Source of the DNA: Avena insularis
Lineage: Eukaryota > Streptophyta > Magnoliopsida > Poales > Poaceae
Assembly (NCBI GenBank): GCA_023614405.1
Contig: CM042688.1
Location: 71,596,253-71,660,252 of the forward strand
DNA length: 64,000 bases
Direction of reading: 5' to 3'
The translations under genes and the position numbers were made by a program. The notes beneath the pieces are model-generated. The model was not told the DNA's origin. It saw only the letters and a program-made list of their open reading frames with translations, and did no database searches. Below are positions 30,857 through 40,546 of the stretch, piece by piece (the first letter of the stretch is position 1; the number at the start of each line of letters is the position of its first letter).

Positions 30857-32453
30857 TGATACATTGCAAATGTATCTATAATTTTTGATGTTCCATGCTT
30901 GGTTTTATCCACTTTCTTGTGTTTTGTTCCAACTTTGGAGTACTTTTTATATGATTTCTTGGACTAACCTATTAACAAGAGCCACGATTACTGTTTTCTG
31001 CTGTTTTTGGTTCTAGGAAAGTCACAAAATGGATATTCTCGGAATTGGACGGGACAAAAGCCAAAGTGCCTATTTTTCCGGAAGGGATCAAGTGCCAGAA
31101 TACAAGACGGAGAGGGGCCAGGGGCCAGCCACACCACCTGGCCGCACGGCCAGGCAGCTGCGCCAGGTGGTGTGGTGGCTCCGGCACCCTCGGCCTCTCC
31201 TTCCGCCTATAAGTTGCCCTCGACGAAAACCCTAAGTGCCCGATCAAAAATCCACGAAAGAGTCTCATGGCCGTCATCTCCATCCCTAGATCGGGAGGAT
31301 CTGAAGCTCTCCCGGCACCGCCAGAGAGAATTCACCGAGGCCTTATTCATCACCATGCAAGCCTCCGGTGTGATGCGTGAGTAGTTCATCCTTGGACTAC
31401 GGATCCATGTAGTAGCTAGATGGCGGGTTTCTCCTCCGTTGTGCTTTCATGTTTATATCTTGTGAGCTCCGTTCATGATCAAGATCATCTATTTGTAATT
31501 CATACATGTTGTGTTTGCGGGGATCCGATGGATATTGAGATGCTATTTCATATTGATTATTGATTCTATCATGTCTTTGTTATTTGAGATCTTGCATGCT
31601 TTCCGTTGTTAGTAGATGTCTTGGCCAAGTAGATGTTAGCAACTCCAAGAGTTAGTATTTATGCTCGATAGTGGGTTCATGCCTACAGTAATCTGGGAAG
31701 TGAGAAATTTCTAAGGTACTAGATGTCTTTGTTGCTACTAGGGGAAAACAACAATCCTTTGTTCATAGAACAATCAATTCTTTACTTTACACGCAATTTG
31801 TAAAGCAATAATCATTGCTTGTAACTTAATCTTTGGAGGGGTTCGGATGATAACCTGAAGGTGGATTATTAGTCATAGATGCAGTTGGATGGCGGTCTAT
31901 GTATTATGTTGTAATGCCCAATCAAGTCTCAAAGGAGTCAAGATGATTAGTATATGCATGTATTGCTTTCTCGGTGTTTGGCCAATTGCCCTGCTGTAAT
32001 TTGTTCACCCAGCATGTTATCTATCTTAAGGAAAGCCACCTCTAGTGAACTATGGATCCCGGTCCTTTACTTTACATACAATCTATAATCTTTTACTGCT
32101 TTGTGTTTACTTTCTGCAAACTATTACTTCTTTCCATTCGATACGTTTAATCCTTTGTTTTCCGCAAAACACGGTGAGATTGACAACCTCATCGCAAGTT
32201 GGGGACAAAGTTCTGTGGTTGTGTTGTGCAGGTATCCACGTTGCTACTAGCACCGGTAGTGCGCCCTGCCAAAGCTCAGCTAGTAACACCTTTGAGGTGT
32301 TTCCTTGCTCCTACTGGTTCGTTTAAACCTTGGTTTCATAACTGAGGGCAACTTGCTGCTGTGCTCATCATACCTTCCTCTTGGGGTTCCCAACGAGCTC
32401 TACATCAACACCACCATCAAGCATTTTTCTAGGCGCCGTGCATTGAGCCATCA
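30857..32453 (+). repeat. 3' LTR of D1
   Basis: It aligns with 24355-25978 over its length but is 27 bp shorter. Many small deletions cluster between about 31140 and 31345, in the GC-rich part around and after the TATAAG box. It ends GAGCCATCA, followed by AGGGG. Confidence 0.9.
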
Positions 32454-32458
32454 AGGGG

Positions 32459-32642
32459 ATACACGCCTTTCCCTAGGATGATGCCGTGGAATGTTGTGTC
32501 CGAGGCTTCTAGGCAGGTTAGAGGGATCCTCATTGCTCGCAAGGTACTTGCGAATATGAGGTTGATGCCGCTTCCGCCATCCATGAAGACGCGGCTCATG
32601 TCAAAGCCTCCGATTTGCGCCTCGAGTACGAGGGGACAGTGG
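32459..32642 (-). pseudogene. Protease catalytic segment of element A, stranded between D1 and D2
   Basis: On the minus strand this 184-bp island encodes the protease motif SRVFMDGGSGINLIFASTLR, with the catalytic Asp in D-G-G-S-G, plus FHGIILGKGVYPL. It is separated from the rest of A's pol by D1 on one side and from gag by D2 on the other. Codon phase at the D2 junction is continuous with the gag end when D2 and one duplication are disregarded, so D2 is a clean insertion. Confidence 0.8.
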
Positions 32643-32647
32643 CCTGG

Positions 32648-34243
32648 TGATGCACTCGACGATCGACGTAGAGCTCGTTGGGAACCCCAAGAGGAAGGTA
32701 TGATGAGCACGGCAACAAGTTTTCCCTCAGTTATGAAACCAAGATTTAATCGAACCAGTAGGAGCAAGGAAACAACCCAAAGGTGTTACTAGCTGAGCTT
32801 TGGCAGGGCGCACTACCGGTGCTAGTAGCAACGTGGAGACCTGCACAACACAACCACATAACTTTGTCCCCAACTTGCGATGAGGGTGTCAATCTCACTG
32901 TGTTTTGCGGAAAACAAAGGATTAAACGTATCGAATGGAAAGAAGTAAAAGTTTGCAGAAAGTAAACACAAAGCAGAAACAGTTTATAGATTGTATGTAA
33001 AGACAAAGGACCGGGATCCATAGTTCACTAGAGGTGGCTCTCCTTAGATAGATAACATGCTGGGTAAACAAATTACAGCGGGGCAATTGACAAACACCGA
33101 GAAAGCAATACATGCATATACTAATCATCTTGACTCCTTCGAGACTTGATTGGGCATTACAACATAATATATAGACCGCCATCCAACTGCATCTATGACT
33201 AATAATCCACCTTTAGGTTATCATCCGAACTCCCTCCAGTATTAAGTTGCAAGCAACAGATTATTGCTTTACGAACTGCGTGTAAAGTAAACAATACGAT
33301 TGTTCTATGAACAAAGGATTGTTGTTTTCTCCCTAGTAGCAACAGCACATCTAGTACCTTAGAGATTTCTGTCACTTCCCCAGATTACTAGAGGCACGAA
33401 CCCACTATCGAGCATAAATACTAACTCTTGGAGTTGCTAGCATCTACTTGGCCAAGATAGCTACTAACAACGGAAAGCATGCAAGATCACAAATAACAAT
33501 GACATGATAGAATCAATAATCAATCTGAAATAGCATCTCAATATCCATCGGATCCCCGCAAACACAACATGTATGGATTACAAATAGATGATCTTGATCA
33601 TGAACGGAGCTCACAAGATCTAAACATGAAAGCATAAAGGAGGAGAAACCAACCATCTAGCTACTACATGGATCTGTAGTCCAAGGATGAATTACTCACG
33701 CATCACACCGGAGGCTTGCATGGTGATGAAGAAGGCCTCCAGGATGAATTCCCCTCTCTGGCAGGGTGCCGGGAAGAGCTTTAGATCCCTCCCGATCTAG
33801 GGATGGAAATGACAACGGCTACAGACTCTTTCATGGATTTTTGATCGGGTACTTAGGGTTTTCGTCCCGAGGGCAACTTATAGGCGGAAGGAGAGGCCGA
33901 GGGGGTGCCGGGAGCGGCCACACCACCCCCTGGCGCGGGCCAGGCCTGGCCGCACGGCCAGGTGGTGTGGTGGCTCCCTGGACCTTCTCCGTCTCGTATT
34001 CTGGCACTTGATCCCTTCCAGAAAAATAGGCACTTTGGCTTTTGTCCCGTCCAATTCCGAAAATATTCATTTTCTGACTTTCTTGGAACCAAAAACAGCG
34101 TAAAGCAAGCAGCTGTGGCTCTTGTTAATAGGTTAGTCCAAGAAATCATATGAAAAGTACTCCAAAGTTGGAACAAAACACAAGAAAGTGGATAAAACCA
34201 AGCATGGAACATCAAAACTTATAGATACATTTGCAATGTATCA
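32648..34243 (-). mobile_element. D2: solo LTR related to D1
   Basis: A 1596-bp LTR in reverse orientation to D1, flanked by a perfect CCTGG duplication (32643-32647 and 34244-34248). It matches D1's LTRs along its length except at the U5 end, which reads differently and is about 30 bp shorter. No internal sequence remains, so it probably arose by recombination between the two LTRs of a complete element. Its GC-rich part resembles D1's 5' LTR rather than the deletion-rich 3' LTR. Confidence 0.92.
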
Positions 34244-34248
34244 CCTGG

Positions 34249-36520
34249 ACGGGGTACTTGAGGCGGGTGGTTGCTTTTATCGAAGGTGATGCATGACTCG
34301 CTTCCACTGAGGTACTCAGTGGTAGATGGTGGCGAGTGTGTGGCCAAGTTGACTTGGCGAGTGATAGCCTTCTGCACCCGATTGAAGGGACGTCCTTTTT
34401 GGCTCATCATGGTACCCATGGCCCTTGGGTAGGGTTCACCTCCGTGGTGCTGGTCCGGCGCGGCTGCATTTGGTGGTGGTGGTGGAGCGCCATGTGCCAA
34501 GGTGCCCGGGGAGGCGCCGTAACCTCTTTCGACTGCATTGCGGTTCATCCGAGCTAATCCCTCATGTAGTTTGAAGAACTCGCGGCAGTCCTTGAGGAGG
34601 TGGCTGGACTTCTTCTTCCCATCGTGCTTGTCGATGTAGAAGTGCACCATGCATGGCCCGGACAGTTTGTCTTCAATGGTTGTTGCGGGTGTTTCATCGC
34701 GATCGCGGCGTTGCCACACTTGCGTGGTCTTCCCGGAGTCGCGATATCCACCGTTACGGTATCCGCTGTTGCGGTTGTCGTCGCGTCTGTTGGCGTAGCC
34801 AGCTGTGACCATGTTGACGTCGTCACGATCATCGTAGATGTGCATATGGCGTTTGCTTCGGCGGTCGCGTCTGCGCTCGAGTTCTGCCTCCTCGTCGGAA
34901 TGGATGCGATTCTTCACCGAATCTTCTCCATCGGCCCACCGATTTGCGATCTCCATCAGGTGGTCGATGGTCTTGGGATTTGAGCGGCCTAGCTCCTCCC
35001 TGAGTTCTAGGCGGCGGCCTCCGCCGTTGAATGCATCAATCGCGCGATCCTCCGAGATGTTATCTGTGGAGTTCTTAATGATGGACCACCTTTGGATGTA
35101 GGAGCGTAGCGATTTGCCTGATCGTTGCTGGCAGCATCTTAGCTCTTCGATTGATGCAGGCTGCTTGTACGTGCCCTTGAAATTGCGCACGAAGCTGTAA
35201 ACCAGCTCGTCCCAACTGCGAATGGATCCACGTGGGAGGTTGTTGAGCCATGCTCGGGCGGCGCCCTGCATCTGTAGCTGCAAGCATTGCATGGTCGTGC
35301 TTCGACTGCCCCCGTGGAGCCCGACGGAGGAGATGTGGTCCTCCAGCCAGATTTTTGGGTCCTGTAGGCCGTCGAACTTCGGATTTTCCGATGGGAGTTT
35401 AAACCCTTTAGGCATTCGCTTCTGCCTAATGGATCTGCTGAAGCATCTGGCGCCGTAGAGCTCCACATCCTCCTCTTCTGAGTCGGACCGAAGCGGCGTC
35501 GCCTTGATTTATCAATCTTGCAGTGTGAGTTAAATCGCGCATCATAGTCGCGATCGCCGCGCGGCCGGCGGTATCGAGACATATCGTGACTGTCATCGCT
35601 AGATGAGGCGAGGAGTAGCGCTTTGCTAGCTCTTTGCCCTTTTTCGGCTCCGGTGTTGGCTCCTTGTCGAGGGCGGCCTCGATTAGTCCCAAGCCCGCGA
35701 TCATAGATCGGTGCATGGCGGCTCGGGGATCTCTAGCTAGCGGCTAGTTGTTGAGGAGGTACATGGTGGCCGCTGTCACCGCAGCCTGCGGCGTCTTGGG
35801 GACCACGTTGCCCCTAGTGTCGACTGTCATAGAGCCGAAGTCGAGGACCTTTGCGGATTCTATGCATTCTTGCTCGGTGAGATGTGCCATCCGAGATTGC
35901 CTCTTCTTGGCGAGGTGCTCGTTGCCCTTTGAGGAGGATCCTCCGTAGGAGGAGAGCCCAGCACGACAAAGGCTCGACTCGTCTGTCGCCTTTTTGCGCG
36001 CCTCGAGTTGCGCGATTGTTTGTACTTGGCGCTTGAATTCTTCCTTCAGTAGCCAATGGTAGCCCATTAGCAGTTCTTGCGGAGATCCTAAGGGTAGAGG
36101 AGTGCCTCGTAGGGCCTCACGGCAGCGAGCCCATTCTTTCTCGTTGAGCCTGATCATGACGCGTTCGCTGGTTTGCTCGTTTACTATGGTTGGAGGTTTG
36201 ACTGCTTCTCCGTTGTTGGCGTTGGTGCGATCGCCACCATTGCCGCCGTTGCCGCCATTGCAGGTCGGTTCCGTTGCCGCGATTGCCACCATTGTCACGG
36301 TTGGCAGAGGTATCGCCTGCGTTGATGATGACGCACATGAAGTGATCGGGGAAGCTGCTGCTTCCACAACTCTCAGATCCGGAACCATAGGTCCCATCTT
36401 CAGTGTCCAGATCGCTCAGATCGGAGTCACGACTGCTGTCGCTGACCGTGTTCTCGACTGTTGTCGGGGCGTTGAGCTCACTGAGGGTGCCGATCAATGG
36501 AGGGAACCATGATGCTGGGG
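34249..36520 (-). pseudogene. Gag of element A, several frames
   Basis: The N-terminal half lies at 35744-36497 in two overlapping frames: Asn/Gly-rich and charged, then LTEQECIESAKVLDFGSMTV. The C-terminal half (34219-35466) carries the gag domain: FDGLQDPKIWLEDH, AARAWLNNLPRGSIRSWDEL, NFKGTYKQPASIEELR, YIQRWSIIKNSTDNISEDRA and ANRWADGEDSVKN. Then come a basic segment, the conserved HFYIDKHDGKKKSSHLLKDC and a Pro-rich tail. Frameshifts near 36260, 35740 and 35480 divide it. The order and motifs parallel Gag of element E. Confidence 0.82.
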
Positions 36521-36754
36521 CAATCGACGGTCGCCGGCTGATCGCAAAGCGGCGTGCCCATCTGACCGACTTGGAAGCGGAAGCTCCCTATCGCCAGGCT
36601 GATTCCGTCGCCCACAGACTTGAAGGCCAGGCGAGTGGCCGGCGTGTGGACGATGAAGTCGAATGCACCGAAGAGCTGGCGGATCTCCGCTGTTGTGGAG
36701 TTGTAGATCGCGGTTGATGGGGCCTAAGAAGTCGTAACATCAGCACTCCCAATT

Positions 36755-36770
36755 CCCACAGACGGCGCCA
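36755..36770 (-). promoter_or_regulatory. Primer-binding site of element A
   Basis: The minus strand reads TGGCGCCGTCTGTGGG two bases inside the 5' LTR and is identical to that of element E. Confidence 0.78.
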
Positions 36771-36772
36771 AT

Positions 36773-37259
36773 TTACGAGGGTTTAACTCATCAATGCCCA
36801 TTGTTATGGACTTGGGTTTTGGAGAAGGAGGGAGCGCTGGAGACATCTATCGGCTAGAAAACAAGCACACGGGGGACAAAGATTTACCCAGGTTCAGGCC
36901 TCGTAGAGGTCCCTACTCCTGCTTGTCTGCTCGTGGAATTATTGAAGGAATCGAAGATTACAGTGGTGCATAGATGTAATCTAGCGAGGGTTGTGGAAAC
37001 TAGGGTTGCGTGCGTCCTCCTCGCCGCCCCCTCCTAGCCCTTATATAGATAGGCTAGGTCTCGGGTAGTAGGTCGAGTCGGTTACAAGTTAGGGTTTTCC
37101 CCTTCAAACTTTCTATCTTCAGCTTCTTCTTGTTCTTCAAGCAATCGAGAGTCCATAGGTTACTTGAGTCCTTCATTTGGGCCTTGGCGACACCGTGGGC
37201 CTTTACGTATTTAGACCGTATATACCAAACTCGAGTACCTGTAGGGTATACCCATGTCA
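36773..37259 (-). repeat. 5' LTR of element A, 487 bp
   Basis: Same length as 14837-15323, with about 12 differences by eye, mostly C/T transitions. The inner end reads TT instead of TG. A minus-strand TATATAAG box is at 37040-37047. An ATG at 36799-36801 opens a short frame (MGIDELNPRKLAPSVG) through the primer-binding site, ending at a TAG about 75 bases later. GTGAG follows at 37260-37264. Confidence 0.95.
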
Positions 37260-37264
37260 GTGAG

Positions 37265-39790
37265 GGATTGGATGGGTTAGATATAGTTGACAACAATTTC
37301 AAGGTGGAAGAGATGATTATAAAGTATGAACAAAGGAAGAAATTGGTACTGACTATCATGAGAGAAAAGAAGAGGAAGCAGGCAATTGTGATGTCACCTA
37401 TGAAGTCCAAAAATTCAGAGAGTGTGAGAGGAAATTTTAGGCCAATTCACATTGATGTTGAGGAGGATGAGCATGTTCCTTTTCAGATGCAGACTCAGGA
37501 GAGTGTGTACTGTGAGAAGCTCCCAACACAAGTTGCAGATAATGAATTTGCTAGAGAAGAGGAGAGGCAGTTAGAATATGACAGTGGAGATGCAGAGGAG
37601 ATGCTGGAGAAAGAGGAGGAGTGGTTGAAGGAGAAACTTGCAGAAATGAAGAAGCAAAGGGAGGATCCTCTGACACATTGTGAGGGTGATACTGATATTG
37701 AGGATTTATTTGTTATTGAATAAGATGTTGAGCTAATTCAAGTAGTAGAACCTGTGAAGAAAAGAGTGAAGAGGCAGGGCCCTACAACTAGATCACATGC
37801 ACAGGAAGAAAGGAAGGTGCAACCAGACTAGGTTCCTTCTGATGATGAAGAAGATCAAGGTTTTATGAATGCAAAAGATGATGATGGTTTTTAGGAGTTA
37901 GTTTTTGTGCAACCTAAAGGGAGGAAGAGCAGGGCTAAGAAATACAAAACCAGGGTTTGCTATGATCATAAAAGAGAGAATCTAGAGCATCAATTCAACT
38001 TGAATTTGTGTTTCAAAGATGTATATGAGTTCAGGGATGCTCTAGCTAGACTTCACATTTAGCAAGTTAGAAATTTCCACTATCACAAAAATTGCAAGGA
38101 CATAATCATTGTGCACTACAAGCAGAAGGAGGAGAAGAAGTTTGATCATCCTTTTTATATGTTAGTTTCTCAGATCTAGCATGATTACACCTTTTGCATT
38201 AAAAATATGGAGTTGTTGCACACATGTCCAACTGATCCTAGCAGCACAAGGGTCAACTCAAAGTTGCTTAGTAGTGTTTATGTTGACAGTTTCAGGTCTG
38301 ACCCCAATACCAACATCACTACTCTGAAGGACAAAGCCAAGAAGTATTTTGGTGTAGATGTTCCCAACAGGATGGCATACAGAGCAAGAACTAAAGCCAG
38401 GCAGAGGGTTCTTGGTGATCATAAGAAGTAGTATTTCAGAATCAGGGATTATCTTCAGAATGTTATTGACAAGAACCATGGATCTAGATGCATTGTCACA
38501 ACTGTTACTGGCCCATCAGAAGAAGAAACAGAGGCAATGAAGCAGGGAAACACTATGAACATCGGCTATGAACCAAGATTTCATGGTTTGTTCTTTTGTG
38601 TTAATGCTGCAAGGCTTGGGTTTCTTGAAGGTTGTAGGCCATTCATTGGATTGGATGGTTGTTTCATAAAATTGACTACAGGTGCTCAGATTCTAGCTGC
38701 AACATGCAGAGATGGCAACTATAATATGTTTCCACGTGCTTGAGCAGTTGTTGCTAAAGTGGATACAGAGAATTGGGTATGGTTTTTTGGAACAACTCAA
38801 GTATGCACTTGGTGGAGAGGATGGAAAATTTGGGCAATATACCATCATGCCTAATAGGCAGAAGGGGATCCTTAAGGCAGTGTCTAGTATTTTCCCAAAT
38901 AGTCCATAGAGATACTGCCTTAGGCATATCAATGCAAATTTCAAAAATGCTGGGTTCAAAGGAGAAGACCTAAAGAAATGTATGAACAATGCAACATATT
39001 CATACACAAAGCATGAGTCAAATCCTTCAATGGAAGAAATGCAGAAGCAATCAGAGCCAGCTTGGGTGTGACTATCCAAGATACCAGTTCACACATGGGC
39101 CAGGTGGGCAATGGACACAAACTGCAAAACTAATTTGGTTGTGAACAATTTGAGTGAGGTGTTTAACAGGTACATTCTTGATGTTAGGAACAAACCCATT
39201 GTAACAATGTTAGTTGGCATTTACAACACGCAAATGATGAGGTTTGATTGCAAGAGAGATGGGGGTATAAGTGCTAGATAGGATATAACACCACACTACA
39301 CAGAGAAGCTAGAGCTCATGAAGAAGTACTCAAGGTCATGTGTACCAAAGAGGTCACATATTGGCCTGTGGCAGGTAGAAAGTGGTAACCATACTGAAGA
39401 GGTAAACCTAGATAAAAGGAGTTGTTCTTACAGAAAATGGGCCCTCTCAGGCATGCCTTGAAATCATGCAGTGAGTGCTATATACAAAGCTGGCATGCAC
39501 CCTGAATATTTTGTCTCCGATTTCTTCAAAAACCCATGTATTTGGCAAGCTATAGGCCAATATTCTATCATGTACCTGCACAACACGGTTGGACAAAAAC
39601 AAACACTCTAGACATCATGCCACCAAAATTCAAAGACCACATGTTGGGAAGAAGGCAAGAAAAAAGAAGGAAGGGAAAACATAAAGTGCCCAAGCCAAAT
39701 GATACATCTAGAATGGGTACCGTAACTTGTAGCAATTGCAAGCATCAAGGTCACAAGTACACCTCACAACCTTTGAGGTCTGACCTTGCC
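37265..39790 (+). pseudogene. MULE (MuDR-type) transposase, main part
   Basis: This continues the coding sequence cut at 14836. An acidic, Lys/Glu-rich N-terminal region (37265-37723) is followed by a MuDR-type segment, then the MULE catalytic domain near 38640-38750 (GCRPFIGLDGCFIKLTTG) with the first Asp. The second catalytic position, usually S-D-R-Q-K-G, reads P-N-R-Q-K-G, so the Asp is lost. A SWIM zinc finger (CSYRKWALSGMP, stop, NHAVSAI) has a stop in place of a Cys codon near 39450. A C-terminal zinc knuckle (CSNCKHQGHKY) lies near 39730. At least eight in-frame stops, from 37721 onward, make it a pseudogene. Confidence 0.85.
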
Positions 39791-39807
39791 ATTAGAAAAA
39801 ATAACCA

Positions 39808-39925
39808 CCAGGTCAAGTTTCATTTCGTAATTGATCTCGTTTTCCTCCACCAGGTCAAGTTTCATTTCATAATTGATGTCATTTTCCTCCACTAGGTTAT
39901 GTTTCATTTCATAATTGTGTTCATT
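39808..39925 (+). repeat. 42-bp tandem repeat in the MULE, about 2.7 copies
   Basis: Units starting GGTCAAG/GGTTATG begin at 39811, 39853 and 39895, a constant 42-bp period, each containing TTTCATTTC and TAATTG. The array lies between the zinc knuckle and the last exon, in what looks like an intron. Confidence 0.75.
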
Positions 39926-39938
39926 TCAAATTATGCAG

Positions 39939-40238
39939 GCTAGTAGAACAATGTCTACAGCTAGCACTGGTCCATCTGGTTCTACTCCTCCACCAGCTAG
40001 CAGTTCTCCATCAGCTCCAAGGGCACCAACTGGTGATGTTCCAAGATCATCTACCTCAAGTCCACCTTCTACTGAAGCAACAGACACAAGTGTAAATTTC
40101 ACTCATGGTAGGAGTGTGTTTTCATACTTCACAGCTAGGGAAAATGCTGGTACTGGTAGAAATCCTAGTGTTGGACCACTTGGAGGCTCCTATGCTGCTC
40201 CTTGTTCTTTTAAAGATCCAAGTTCAGATGTTTTGTGA
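39939..40238 (+). pseudogene. MULE transposase, last exon (Ser/Pro/Thr-rich tail)
   Basis: After an AG acceptor at 39937-39938 an open piece encodes a Ser/Pro/Thr-rich tail (TASTGPSGSTPPPASSSPSA) ending at a TGA at 40236-40238. Such low-complexity tails follow the zinc knuckle in many MULE transposases. The donor of the upstream intron is not clear. Confidence 0.55.
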
Positions 40239-40546
40239 GTTGATGATGTAATCCTGTGCTGGTAGTAGTTAAAACTTGTTATTTTGTGGTCAGTTGGTAC
40301 TTGTTATCCCACAATGTTGTGAAACCTCCTATTTTGTGCTCTGTTGATGTGTGTAACAAATACAAAACCTTGTGCTTCTGTTGTTGTGGTGTAAAACTAT
40401 GTTATGGCATGTCAAAAACTTGTCCGGATGTTCTTCTCTTTCTGTAAAATGTTAGTTGTTGACCTCTCTTCTCACAATTGTAATATTCCTCTCGCACATT
40501 CACAATTGTACCTAAATGGTAATATTCCTCTCCAACATTCACAGTT
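40239..40546 (+). other. MULE 3' flank, no gene
   Basis: AT-rich sequence resembling a 3' untranslated region, with a loose repeat of GTAATATTCCTCTC at about 40480 and 40522. No terminal inverted repeat matching the left side was found; it may have been lost at the junction with the LTR-like block that starts at 40547. Confidence 0.45.

Larger units (their letters stand above)
24355..32453 (+). mobile_element. Element D1: Athila-type, Sabrina-like gypsy element with gag-protease only
   Basis: LTRs of 1624 bp (24355-25978) and 1597 bp (30857-32453) are flanked by a perfect AGGGG duplication (24350-24354 and 32454-32458). Plus-strand order is LTR, primer-binding site, gag, protease, 2.8 kb of noncoding DNA, polypurine tract, LTR. 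There is no RT, RNase H or integrase. Length (8.1 kb), LTR size, gag type and the GTTGGGAG(A)TAACCC segment after the protease fit the Triticeae family known as Sabrina, a non-autonomous relative of Athila-type elements; the family name is from memory. It is inserted in the protease region of A. Confidence 0.9.
14837..37259 (-). mobile_element. Element A: Tat/Retand-type Ty3/gypsy retrotransposon with antisense gene
   Basis: LTRs of 487 bp bound the element at 36773-37259 (5') and 14837-15323 (3'). The duplication GTGAG flanks it perfectly (14832-14836 and 37260-37264). Minus-strand order is LTR, primer-binding site, gag, protease, RT/RNase H, second RNase H, integrase, an antisense multi-exon gene, polypurine tract, LTR. 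D1 and D2 are inserted in the protease region; without them and their duplications the element is about 12.7 kb, a normal Tat size. By eye the LTRs differ at about 12 sites (about 2.5 percent). With the commonly used grass rate of 1.3e-8 this suggests insertion about 1 million years ago, into an already coding-type MULE exon. Confidence 0.93.
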
